Shown: one piece after another, positions 22,801 through 30,064 of the stretch
How the letters are laid out: every line of letters begins with the position of its first letter
Numbering within the stretch: the stretch's first letter is position 1
NCBI GenBank assembly: GCA_040005555.1
Contig: JBDTYT010000008.1
Coordinates: 1 to 35,146 of the forward strand
From: JBDTYT01 sp040005555
Lineage (GTDB): Bacteria > Actinomycetota > UBA4738 > HRBIN12
Reading direction: 5' to 3'
Length of the DNA: 35,146 nucleotides
Made by a program: the position numbers and the translations under genes
The notes under the pieces: generated by a model
Database searches by the model: none
What the model was told of the DNA's origin: nothing
Seen by the model: only the letters and a program-made list of their open reading frames with translations

Positions 22801-23783
22801 CCGTGTCGAGCCCCGGGGCGATCGAGCGTGTGCTCGAGCGCGGCTCCTTCTGTCACGTGGCCACGTCGACCGCGCTCGGCCCGCACGTGACGCCGATGGT
22901 GTACGCGTTCACCGACGGACGCCTGTGGGTGACGACGGCGCGCGGATCGGTGAAGGCGGGCGTGTGGCGGCGCGACGATCGGGTGGCGGGACTGGTACAG
23001 GACGAAAGGACCGCGCTGAGCTTCACGGGCCGGGTGCGCACGTTCGATGCGCTCGACCCCGCGACATGGGGTCGAGCGCTGCGCGAGGCCCCCGTGCTCG
23101 CCCTCGCCGCCGCGCGGTTCACGGCGAAGAACGCGCGCTTCTTCGCCGGATACGCGGTGGACGCCCGGCACATCCCACTCGCCTGGACGCCGCCGGGCCG
23201 CGTGTTCGCGGAGCTGTCGATCGAACGGGCCGCGATCATCGAGGAGGGCGCGGTCATCCGGTGCCTCGGCGCGTGGCCGGGTGCCGTGCCCTCGCACGAG
23301 CGATTCCGCGCCCTCCGCGCCGGCGGGGATCCCTTCGGCCGGCTCCCGACGGAGGTCACGGAGGCGATCGGCCGCCGGGGAGACGGGGTCCTCGCCGTCG
23401 AGGGCCACGGTGGCGTTGTCGTCGTGCCGGCGCCGTGGGCGATCTCGGGGGCGGGCCTCTACGCCACGCCCCAGGAGTCCGTCCTCGCCCTCGCGGACCT
23501 GCGAACGCCCGCCGCCCCGGCGGCGCTCGGCATCGACCGACCGTCCTCGTGGCGAGCGCGCGAGATGGTCGGCGCGATGGTGCGATCGACCGCGCAGGTT
23601 CATGTCGTCGACCGGCTCGTCACCGGTGGGCGCTCAGCCTCCTCGGTGATCGCGGCGGCGCGCGGGAAGCCATCGGCGCGCCTCGGGGTCGAGGCCGGCT
23701 CGGGTGCGGTGGTCGTCGCGCTCTCGCCCGAGCGGATCGTGTGGTGGCGCGGGTGGTCGAGCGGGACGGCGGTGGCCCCGTGA
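22797..23783 (+). CDS. PNPOx-like (pyridoxamine phosphate oxidase-fold) flavoprotein with C-terminal extension
   Basis: A 328-residue soluble protein. Residues 1-150 match the split-barrel PNPOx-like FMN-binding fold: FCHVATSTALGPHVTPMVYAF, LWVTTARGSVKAGVWRRDDRVAG, then ALSFTGRVR. The rest (about 150-328) looks like a second, diverged barrel copy (GDGVLAVEGHGGVVVVPAPW, YATPQESVLALADL), making the protein about twice the length of a simple member. Such proteins bind FMN, F420 or haem and act as oxidoreductases or chaperones; the cofactor here is not known. Its GTG and TGA are shared by overlap with both neighbours, so translation is coupled to the CPBP and SRPBCC genes. Confidence 0.75.
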   Translation: MTVSSPGAIERVLERGSFCHVATSTALGPHVTPMVYAFTDGRLWVTTARGSVKAGVWRRDDRVAGLVQDERTALSFTGRVRTFDALDPATWGRALREAPVLALAAARFTAKNARFFAGYAVDARHIPLAWTPPGRVFAELSIERAAIIEEGAVIRCLGAWPGAVPSHERFRALRAGGDPFGRLPTEVTEAIGRRGDGVLAVEGHGGVVVVPAPWAISGAGLYATPQESVLALADLRTPAAPAALGIDRPSSWRAREMVGAMVRSTAQVHVVDRLVTGGRSASSVIAAARGKPSARLGVEAGSGAVVVALSPERIVWWRGWSSGTAVAP

Positions 23784-24229
23784 CGACGGTCGCCGTCGAG
23801 GTCGAGATCGACGCGAGCCCGGAGCAGGTGTGGGCGGTGGTCTCGGATCCCCGCAACCTCCCGCACTGGGACAAACACATCGTCGAGGTGGCGGGTGTTC
23901 CCCTCGGTGGTCTCGCTCAGGGGACGAAGTACATCACCGTCATGAAGTTCATGGCCGTGCGAGCGCGGGTTGCGGCCGAGGTGCTCCGCTGGGATCCTCC
24001 GCAGGTCTCGTCGATCCGGCTGTCCGGGGTGATCGATGCGACCGTGACGACGACCGTCGAAGCGCTCGGCGATCGCCGGAGCCGCCTGCGCCACCAGGTC
24101 GACTACCGGTTCCGCGGGGGCCCGCTCGGGAAGGTGGCCGCGAGGAGTACGGCGCTCGTCGGGGGGGCGCAGTTCGCACTCCGGCGCGGAGCGCTCGCGC
24201 AGAAGCGCCAGATCGAGGCGCTCGCCTAG
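23780..24229 (+). CDS. SRPBCC-fold ligand-binding protein
   Basis: A 149-residue protein of the polyketide cyclase/START-like superfamily: VAVEVEIDASPEQVWAVVSD gives the first strand and helix, NLPHWDKHI the usual tryptophan after it, then alternating strands and a C-terminal helix (GAQFALRRGALAQKRQIEAL). It is distinct from the other SRPBCC gene at 13877. GTG 23780 overlaps the stop of the PNPOx-like gene (GTGA). Last gene of the four-gene operon; its TAG overlaps the stop of the convergent LapA-like gene as CTAG. A role in holding a hydrophobic substrate for the flavoprotein is possible but inferred. Confidence 0.8.
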   Translation: MTTVAVEVEIDASPEQVWAVVSDPRNLPHWDKHIVEVAGVPLGGLAQGTKYITVMKFMAVRARVAAEVLRWDPPQVSSIRLSGVIDATVTTTVEALGDRRSRLRHQVDYRFRGGPLGKVAARSTALVGGAQFALRRGALAQKRQIEALA

Positions 24230-24540
24230 TCCTTCTCGTCTCGGTCGCCCAGGTGGCGCAGCCGCTTGCGGTCCTCGCGCGAGGGCCGCCCCGAGAAGTA
24301 GCCCGCCACGAACCCGAGGAGCGCCGAGACGACGATGACCGTCACGACCCTGGCTCGGGTGGAGAACACAAGGAAATTGACCTTCACCTCTCCGAAGTTC
24401 ACCGCCGCGAACAGCACGAGGATCAGCCCTGCCACGGCGATGATCACCTGTCGCGGCCGGACCCCCGACCGTGCCTGCGGCGCGGCCGAACCTTCGAGAC
24501 CGTCCTTGGACCGTTCGTCGAAGCTGTCGTCCTCCCGCAT
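24226..24540 (-). CDS. LapA-domain (DUF1049) small membrane protein
   Basis: A 104-residue protein with a charged N-terminal cytosolic segment (about 1-30), two membrane helices (about 31-48 and 64-84) and a basic C-terminal tail (SREDRKRLRHLGDRDEKD). The hairpin and the NFGEVKVNFLVF segment between helices match the LapA/DUF1049 family, involved in envelope assembly in Gram-negative bacteria and common with unknown role in Actinomycetota. ATG 24540 is preceded by GGAGGGGG. It diverges from the PAP2 gene by about 50 bases. Confidence 0.78.
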   Translation of the reverse strand: MREDDSFDERSKDGLEGSAAPQARSGVRPRQVIIAVAGLILVLFAAVNFGEVKVNFLVFSTRARVVTVIVVSALLGFVAGYFSGRPSREDRKRLRHLGDRDEKD

Positions 24541-24592
24541 CGCCGAGCCCCCTCCGTGACGTGCTCCGCCGGATTGTCGCATCATCATCGGC

Positions 24593-25180
24593 GTGAAGGC
24601 CCGCACCCTCCTGCGCGCGCTCGCCCTCAGCGGGGGCGCCTTCGCGATGGGCGTGTGGACGACCTCGGGACGCGGCCGCGAGCTGGACGACGAGGTCTTC
24701 GACCGCGTGCACGCAACGCGTGGTGAAGGGACCGACGCCGCGTTCTCCGGCCTCACCGAGCTCGGCTCGATCTGGGCCTCGGTGGGTGGGGCCGCGGCGC
24801 TCGTGGTGTTCGGACGGCGGCGTGCAGCCGCGCGCGGGCTGGCTGCCGCGGGCGTTGCCTGGCTCCTCGGTCAAGGCATGAAGAAGGTCTTCCTGCGCCC
24901 GCGGCCCTACACGACGGCTCCCGAACGCGTCCGGCTGTTGATCGATCCTCCGCCCGCCACATCGTGGCCGAGCAGCCACCCGATGGTGTTGTTCGCCTTC
25001 CTCACGGCCGCGACCCACGAGCTCGACGTTCCCGTCGCCGGTCGAGCGGCGCTCACCGGGCTCGCCGGCGCGGTCGCGGTCTCGAGGACGTACGTGGGTG
25101 TGCACTACCCGTCCGACGTCGTGGGAGGACTCCTCCTCGGCAAAGCGGTCGGCGAGGTGTTCTCCGACGGCCGCCGCTAG
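24593..25180 (+). CDS. PAP2-family membrane phosphatase
   Basis: A 195-residue integral membrane phosphatase. The three PAP2 signature parts are present: KKVFLRPRP (KxxxxxxRP), WPSSHPM (PSGH-like, catalytic histidine) and SRTYVGVHYPSDVVGG (SRxxxxxHxxxD). Hydrophobic helices surround them. Members dephosphorylate lipid phosphates such as phosphatidic acid, phosphatidylglycerol phosphate or undecaprenyl pyrophosphate; the next gene is lgt, which uses phosphatidylglycerol, but the substrate is not decided by sequence. GTG 24593 lacks a clear ribosome binding site. The stop TAG at 25178-25180 is part of the lgt -10 box. Confidence 0.9.
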   Translation: MKARTLLRALALSGGAFAMGVWTTSGRGRELDDEVFDRVHATRGEGTDAAFSGLTELGSIWASVGGAAALVVFGRRRAAARGLAAAGVAWLLGQGMKKVFLRPRPYTTAPERVRLLIDPPPATSWPSSHPMVLFAFLTAATHELDVPVAGRAALTGLAGAVAVSRTYVGVHYPSDVVGGLLLGKAVGEVFSDGRR

Positions 25181-25183
25181 ACT
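25178..25183 (+). promoter_or_regulatory. -10 box TAGACT of lgt, overlapping the PAP2 stop codon
   Basis: TAGACT preceded by CCGC contains the PAP2 stop codon TAG and ends seven bases before GTG 25191. The arrangement is identical to that before the MFS gene at 12615. Confidence 0.5.
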
Positions 25184-25190
25184 CCGCTGA

Positions 25191-26168
25191 GTGTCCCCGT
25201 TCCTCGGCGCCCTCGGCTGGCCGGTGCTTGACCGCGTGCACCTGTTCGGCGGCCTGGCGATCTCTCCCCACGGCGTGGGTATCGCCCTCGGGTTCCTCTT
25301 CGGATCGTGGATCCTCGTGCACGAGGGGCCGAAGCGTGGCGTGAGCGTCGAGGCGCTCAACACGATGTTGTTCTGGGCGCTCATCGGGACGATCATCGGC
25401 GCGCGTCTGTTCTACGTGATCGCGCACTACAGCGAGTTCAACGGGATCGTCGACATGCTGGCGGTCTGGCGCGGGGGGATCAGCCTGCTCGGTGGGATCG
25501 CCGGCGCGATCCTCATCAACGTCCCGTACATGCGCAAGCACCAGATCCGCTTCTTCCCGGTGATGGACGGGGCGGTGATCGGGCTCGCGTTCGGGATCGC
25601 CTTCGGCCGGATCGGCGATCTCATCATCGGCGATCACCTCGGTGTGCCGACGAGCTGGCCGCTCGCGTTCCAATACAAGGGCGGCAACCTCTCCGGCTTC
25701 GACTGCGTAGCCGGGACGTGCAGCGCCCTCCTACAGGGCGGCAAGGAGCTCGTGATCACGAAGGCCGGCGCCACGCTGTTCAGCGCCGGGGGCCAGGTCA
25801 TCGGCAAAGGCGTCGGTGTCCATCAGACGGCGCTCTACGACATGATGAGCGCGACGTTACTGTTCCTCGTGCTGTACATGTTGAACCGCCGTCCGCGGCG
25901 CACCGGTGTGATCACGCTCACCTTCGGCGCCTGGTACGGCGCGATGCGTGTGCTCGAAGACTCCCTTCGCGTCGACAAGCGCTTCGGCGGGCTCACCGGT
26001 AGCCAGTGGACGGGCATGACGGTGTCGGCGCTCTGTCTGGTGACGTTGCTCGCGTGGGCGATCGCCTCGCGCCGGCGGCGGGCCGGGCCATCGATCCGAT
26101 CGGACGGAGCTCAGGAGGAACCGGTATTGGTCGAGGACGTGGGGCCGCCGTCGCCAGGACCCTCGTAG
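25191..26168 (+). CDS. lgt: Prolipoprotein diacylglyceryl transferase
   Basis: Transfers the diacylglyceryl group of phosphatidylglycerol to the lipobox cysteine of prolipoproteins, the first step of lipoprotein maturation. The 325-residue protein has about seven membrane helices and the Lgt landmarks: GARLFYV at about 70-76, GGISLLGG at 95-102, the signature as FGRIGDLIIGDHLG near 138-151 with R140, and AWYGAMRVLEDSLR near 240. The histidine of SFHGG (H103 in E. coli) is L100 here and the asparagine of GRIGN is D143. The histidine is not conserved in all Gram-positive Lgt, as far as I recall. The leaderless GTG 25191 sits seven bases after TAGACT. A C-terminal tail of about 30 hydrophilic residues follows the last helix. 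Confidence 0.88.
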   Translation: MSPFLGALGWPVLDRVHLFGGLAISPHGVGIALGFLFGSWILVHEGPKRGVSVEALNTMLFWALIGTIIGARLFYVIAHYSEFNGIVDMLAVWRGGISLLGGIAGAILINVPYMRKHQIRFFPVMDGAVIGLAFGIAFGRIGDLIIGDHLGVPTSWPLAFQYKGGNLSGFDCVAGTCSALLQGGKELVITKAGATLFSAGGQVIGKGVGVHQTALYDMMSATLLFLVLYMLNRRPRRTGVITLTFGAWYGAMRVLEDSLRVDKRFGGLTGSQWTGMTVSALCLVTLLAWAIASRRRRAGPSIRSDGAQEEPVLVEDVGPPSPGPS

Positions 26169-26186
26169 CAGGAAATCGGGCGCGCG

Positions 26187-27332
26187 CTAGTGCGCGTGCC
26201 CGGCGTGCCCGCCGGCCGCGACGGCGCCGGGCATCGCCATCAGCGGGAGCGGCTTCCCAACCTTCGTCCGTGTCGCCTGGGCGATCGACCGTGCGGCCTC
26301 GCGCAGGACCGTGCCGGCGGGGGAGTCGGGGTCGCGCACCACGATCGGCACGCCGATGTCCCCGCCCTCCCGCAGCGCCGGCTCGATCGGTACCTGGCCG
26401 AACAGCGGCACGCTGAGGGTTTCGGCGGCCTCTTGACCGCCGCCGTCCCCGAAGATCGAGGTGCGCTCGCCGCAGTGAGGGCACACGAACCACGACATGT
26501 TCTCGATGACGCCGATCGGGCGCAGGTTCGTGCGCTCCGCCATCTTGCCGGCGCGCTCCGCCACCTTGCGCGCGGCCTCCTGCGGCGTCGTGACGACGAG
26601 CATCTGCGCACCCGGCAGGAACGACGCGAGCGAGATCGACACGTCACCCGTCCCCGGAGGCAGGTCGGCGAGGAGGAAGTCCAGATCGCCCCAGTACACG
26701 TCGCCGAGGAACTGCTCGATGGCCTTGTGCAGCATCGGACCACGCCAGATCACGGGAGTCTCCTCGGGAACGAAGAACCCCATCGAGATGATCCGCACAC
26801 CGTGCGCCTCGAGCGGCAAGATCATGTCGTTGAAGCCGACGGGCTTGCCGGTGACACCCATCATCCTCGGCACCGAGAACCCCCACACGTCGGCGTCCAG
26901 GATGCCCACCCGGTGCCCTTCAGCCGCCATCGCGCACGCCAGGTTCACGGTCACGCTCGACTTGCCGACGCCGCCCTTGCCCGAGGCGACGGCGATCACC
27001 GTGGTGTCGCTGTTCGTGAAGAACGTCTTCTGGGCCTGTGGCGCCGCGCTACCCCGGAGCGTTCCGACGAGCTCCGAGCGCTGCTGCTCGCTCATCGGCG
27101 AGAGCCCGACGTCCACGCGCTCGACGCCCTCGAGCGGCATCACCGCGTTCGTGACGTCGTTCGTGATGCGATCCTTCAACGGGCAGCCCTCGATCGTGAT
27201 GAGCACCTGAACGTGCACGAGGGACCCGTCGACCTCGATGCCTTGGAGCATGCCGATATCCTCGATCGGCCGGCCGATCTCGGGGTCGAGCACGCTTCGG
27301 AGGGCTTCTCGGACCTCGGCTTCGGTGGTCAA
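26187..27332 (-). CDS. Mrp/ApbC-type P-loop Fe-S cluster carrier
   Basis: A 381-residue cytosolic ATPase of the Mrp/NBP35/ApbC family, which carries and delivers Fe-S clusters. Residues about 1-90 are a MIP18/DUF59 domain (REALRSVLDPEIG, ITIEGCPLKDRI), the P-loop is GKGGVGKS at 118-125, PPGTGD near 226-231 is the switch region, and C284 and C287 in CPHC bridge the cluster at the dimer interface. A histidine-rich tail (GGHAGHAH) ends it. I place the start at TTG 27332 because AAGGAG lies five bases upstream and the DUF59 domain begins there; ATG 27395 would run across the divergent regulator's promoter. It diverges from a SufR-like Fe-S regulator, which supports an Fe-S role. Confidence 0.9.
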   Translation of the reverse strand: MTTEAEVREALRSVLDPEIGRPIEDIGMLQGIEVDGSLVHVQVLITIEGCPLKDRITNDVTNAVMPLEGVERVDVGLSPMSEQQRSELVGTLRGSAAPQAQKTFFTNSDTTVIAVASGKGGVGKSSVTVNLACAMAAEGHRVGILDADVWGFSVPRMMGVTGKPVGFNDMILPLEAHGVRIISMGFFVPEETPVIWRGPMLHKAIEQFLGDVYWGDLDFLLADLPPGTGDVSISLASFLPGAQMLVVTTPQEAARKVAERAGKMAERTNLRPIGVIENMSWFVCPHCGERTSIFGDGGGQEAAETLSVPLFGQVPIEPALREGGDIGVPIVVRDPDSPAGTVLREAARSIAQATRTKVGKPLPLMAMPGAVAAGGHAGHAH

Positions 27333-27363
27333 GGTGTCTCCTTCGGGGATTATGCTGATTCCT

Positions 27364-27382
27364 ACCGTGCGGACCGTGCGAA
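27364..27382. promoter_or_regulatory. Tandem 9-bp repeat in the mrp/sufR-like intergenic region
   Basis: ACCGTGCGGA and ACCGTGCGAA follow each other with a 9-base period between the divergent mrp and SufR-like genes. A TATGCT box at 27351-27356 would start the regulator transcript right at the repeat. It is a candidate site for the SufR-like protein. Confidence 0.4.
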
Positions 27383-27421
27383 CCTTCCCCATCATGGTAC
27401 GGCCCGCGCCGGGAGGCGTCG

Positions 27422-28108
27422 ATGGCCGGCCGTGAACCCACGCCCCTCGAAGTGCACAAAGCGCTCGCCGACGACACCCGTTTTCGCCTGTACCGGTACC
27501 TCGGACTGTCGGGGCGCCCGGTCTCGGTCCGGGAGCTGTCTGCCCGGCTCTCCCTACACCCGAACACCCTGCGACCGCACCTGCGACGGCTCGAAGAGGT
27601 GGGTCTGGTCAGCAGCGAGGTCCGTCGGGGCGCGAACGTGGGACGCCCACAGACCCTCTATGCGGCGGTGGAAGGCGAGGGCGGGGGGGGCCGCGGCTAC
27701 CGGCTGTTCGCCGAGATCGTGGCCGGGCTCCTCACCGGGCAGCGAGCTCGCGACCGGGCCGAGGCTCTGGCTCGGGAGTGGGGCGGGTACCTCGTCGCGC
27801 AGGGCGGCCCGAAGCCGGGGACCAAGCTCCCCGCACGACGGAACCTGGCGATCTTGCAGGAGGCGCTGGCCGAGGCAGGTTTCGACCCTCGGTTCCGGCG
27901 CCGGAGCGCCACGACCGTGGAGATCTCGCTGCGCGATTGCCCGTTCCGAGAGCTCGTGGATGACCATCGCGAGCTGGTCTGCTCGGTCCACCGGGGGCTC
28001 GCGCAGGGCATGCTGGAAGGCCTCAAACCCCCGCTTCGCTTGGGTGAGTTCTCGCCTCTCGTCGAGCGTGGGGTCTGCCGGCTGGTGGGCCGCGGGCCGA
28101 GGTCCTGA
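27422..28108 (+). CDS. SufR-like Fe-S-sensing transcriptional regulator
   Basis: A 228-residue cytosolic protein. Residues about 8-82 form an ArsR/DeoR-like winged helix (ADDTRFRLYRYL, then SVRELSARLSLHPNTLRPHLRRLEEVGLV). The C-terminal part has the spaced ligands seen in SufR-type regulators: C173 in RDCPF, H182, C187 with H190 (LVCSVH), and C219 (ERGVCRLV). SufR represses Fe-S assembly genes when its cluster is present. The divergent neighbour is an Mrp Fe-S carrier, which supports the assignment. ATG 27422 is preceded by GGGAGG. No suf operon is in the window, so targets other than mrp are unknown. A stretch of eight G near 27683 lies in a linker and does not break the frame. Confidence 0.82.
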   Translation: MAGREPTPLEVHKALADDTRFRLYRYLGLSGRPVSVRELSARLSLHPNTLRPHLRRLEEVGLVSSEVRRGANVGRPQTLYAAVEGEGGGGRGYRLFAEIVAGLLTGQRARDRAEALAREWGGYLVAQGGPKPGTKLPARRNLAILQEALAEAGFDPRFRRRSATTVEISLRDCPFRELVDDHRELVCSVHRGLAQGMLEGLKPPLRLGEFSPLVERGVCRLVGRGPRS

Positions 28109-28116
28109 GGGGTTTC

Positions 28117-28142
28117 GGCGCGAACGCTCAGGCTCGCGCGCC
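28117..28142. terminator. Possible terminator after the SufR-like gene
   Basis: GGCGCG at 28117-28122 and CGCGCC at 28137-28142 can pair eight bases after the stop codon, with flanking GGGG and CCCC adding outer pairing. There is no T tract; the call is weak. Confidence 0.3.
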
Positions 28143-28218
28143 CCGTGGCCGATACCAAGCTGGAGCATCCGAGCACGACGCCGTTCCCGAGGGGGGCGGC
28201 CCTAGGGGAAGGCGTTGC

Positions 28219-29403
28219 GTGATCACGAGGGAGGAGATGGACGGCGTCGCCTCGAGCGATGAGGGAGCAGGCAACGTCGACGTCGCGCTCGCGACCGAGG
28301 GCCCGCCGCCCGCCGAGGGCATCGTGGGGAAGTTCAACGGGTGGCTCACCGAGCTCGTGAAGCTCGACGGCTCGGATCTGCACGTGAAGGCCGGTACCGC
28401 CCCGAAGGTCCGCATCTCCGGGTCGCTCATCCCGCTCGAGCACCCCGTCTTGTCGCACGACGAGTGCGAGCAGATCGCGGCCGCCATCGTGCCGCCGAAC
28501 CGCAAGGACCGTTTCTTGAGCGCCGGCGAGATCGACTTCGCGTACTCGCTTCCGCGGGTCGGCCGGTTCCGGACGAACGTCTTCCGCCAGCGTGGTTCGA
28601 CGAGCATCGTCATGCGCAAGGTCCGCTTCGGCGGCCCGGCCTTCGACGAGATGGGGCTCCCGGACGTGATCCGTCGATTGGCCGAGGAGCAGCGCGGTCT
28701 CGTGCTCGTCACCGGCCCCACGGGATCGGGCAAGACGACGACACTGTCGGCGATGATCGAGTACCTCAACCACACGCGTCAGTGCCACATCGTGACGATC
28801 GAGGACCCCATCGAGGTGTTGTTCCGCGACGATGTGGCGTCGATCAACCAGCGAGAGGTGGGCAACGACACCGAGAGCTTCCTGTCCGCCCTGCGCGCCG
28901 CGCTGCGACAAGATCCCGACGTGATCCTCATCGGCGAGATGCGCGACACCGAGACCGTGCGCGCCGCCCTCCAGGCGGCCGAGACCGGTCACCTGGTCAT
29001 GTCGACCCTGCACACGGTCGACGCGACCGAGAGCGTGAACCGCATCGTCGACTTCTTCCCGCCCCACCAGCAGGGCCAGATCCGGCTCACGCTCGCGGGC
29101 GCGATGAAGGGCATCGTCTGTCAGCGTCTCGTGCCGAGCGTCGACGGCGGGCTCGTGCCGGGCCACGAGATCCTCGTCAACACCGGTCGCATCGCCGAGC
29201 GCATCGCCGACGCCGAGAAGACCTCCGAGATCCACGACGTCATCGCCGACGGCAACTACTACGGCATGATCACCTTCGACCAGTCGCTGCTCGAGCTCGT
29301 GAAGCAGGGCAAGGTCGCCGTCGACAAGGCGCTCGAGGCCTCGACGAGCCCGCACGACCTCCAATTGCAGTTCGCGCAACACGGCATCTCGACCCGCAAC
29401 TAG
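28219..29403 (+). CDS. pilT: PilT-type twitching motility ATPase
   Basis: A 394-residue secretion-ATPase of the PilT/PilU group, which drives type IV pilus retraction at the inner membrane. A Walker A GPTGSGKTTT is at about 166-175 (K172), an Asp box ITIEDPIEVLF-like segment follows, the Walker B region is DVILIGEMRD at 234-243, and the His box STLHTVDATESVNRI comes next. The N-terminal PilT fold includes SDLHVKAGTAPKVRISG. In place of the PilT motif AIRNLIRE the sequence reads RIAERIADAEKTSEIHD, so it may be a PilU-like or divergent form. GTG 28219 follows GGGGAAGG. No other pilus gene is in the window. Confidence 0.92.
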   Translation: MITREEMDGVASSDEGAGNVDVALATEGPPPAEGIVGKFNGWLTELVKLDGSDLHVKAGTAPKVRISGSLIPLEHPVLSHDECEQIAAAIVPPNRKDRFLSAGEIDFAYSLPRVGRFRTNVFRQRGSTSIVMRKVRFGGPAFDEMGLPDVIRRLAEEQRGLVLVTGPTGSGKTTTLSAMIEYLNHTRQCHIVTIEDPIEVLFRDDVASINQREVGNDTESFLSALRAALRQDPDVILIGEMRDTETVRAALQAAETGHLVMSTLHTVDATESVNRIVDFFPPHQQGQIRLTLAGAMKGIVCQRLVPSVDGGLVPGHEILVNTGRIAERIADAEKTSEIHDVIADGNYYGMITFDQSLLELVKQGKVAVDKALEASTSPHDLQLQFAQHGISTRN

Positions 29404-29416
29404 GCCGGGCTCGCGC

Positions 29417-30001
29417 TCACTCCTCGGCGCTGAGACGTCGCCGCAGCCCGAGCACCACGCCCGCGCCGAGCGCGAGTCCGATCGCACCTCCGCCGAACCA
29501 CCCGACCGTGCTGCTCGCGTCATCGGCAGGCGCCGGCTCCGCGGCCGCAACCGGCGCTTCGACCGCGGCCTCCGCGGCGGGCGAGGCAGACGGCACCGGC
29601 CCGGCACCGATACTCACGGTCTCGCCGTTGCCCGCGCCCATGCCGCTCCCGACGACGATCGCGCCGGTCATGCCCGGGTGGTACCAGCACGCGTACGGAT
29701 AGACGCCAGGCTTGTCGAACGTGGCCGTGAAGGAATCGCCCTGGTTGAGGTCGTCGGGGTGCCCCCACGTGTTCCCGATGATGTTGTGGACGAAGGGGTC
29801 CTTATTGGTGAACGTCACGGTCGTCCCCGGATCCACCTGCAAGATGCTGGGGGTGGGACAGGCCTCCGCGAGGAACACATCCGTGCCGGAGCCCTGGGTG
29901 GCCCCGCCGTAGCAGCCGCCCCCTCCCGCCGAGGCCGGAAGGGCAGGAACGGCGAGCGCGGCGAGCATGAGCGTTGCGGCGAGCGCGAGACGTCGAGACA
30001 T
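29417..30001 (-). CDS. Membrane-anchored cupredoxin (type 1 blue copper protein)
   Basis: A 194-residue exported protein. Residues 1-25 are a signal peptide (LALAATLMLAALAVPALPASA). The cupredoxin core spans about 40-118 with the type 1 copper ligands H72 (FVHNIIG), C105, H108 and M111 (ACWYHPGMTG). A low-complexity Pro/Ala/Glu linker follows (about 130-165), then one membrane helix (GGAIGLALGAGVVLGL) with an RRR stop. So a soluble copper domain hangs outside the membrane, likely passing electrons. ATG 30001 follows AGGAGGGG. It is the last gene of a leftward run starting with NfeD, 63 bases after the anti-sigma gene. Confidence 0.9.
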   Translation of the reverse strand: MSRRLALAATLMLAALAVPALPASAGGGGCYGGATQGSGTDVFLAEACPTPSILQVDPGTTVTFTNKDPFVHNIIGNTWGHPDDLNQGDSFTATFDKPGVYPYACWYHPGMTGAIVVGSGMGAGNGETVSIGAGPVPSASPAAEAAVEAPVAAAEPAPADDASSTVGWFGGGAIGLALGAGVVLGLRRRLSAEE

Positions 30002-30064
30002 GGTTCCCCTCCTGCTTCGTGCACCGACGTCTCTCCTACACCGGAGCCCGGCGATGGGTTCCGC

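Noticed and set aside
28341..29702. A 453-codon plus-strand open frame overlapping pilT
   Set aside because: Composition is Arg/Pro/His-rich without motifs, while pilT has all ATPase boxes in the other frame.
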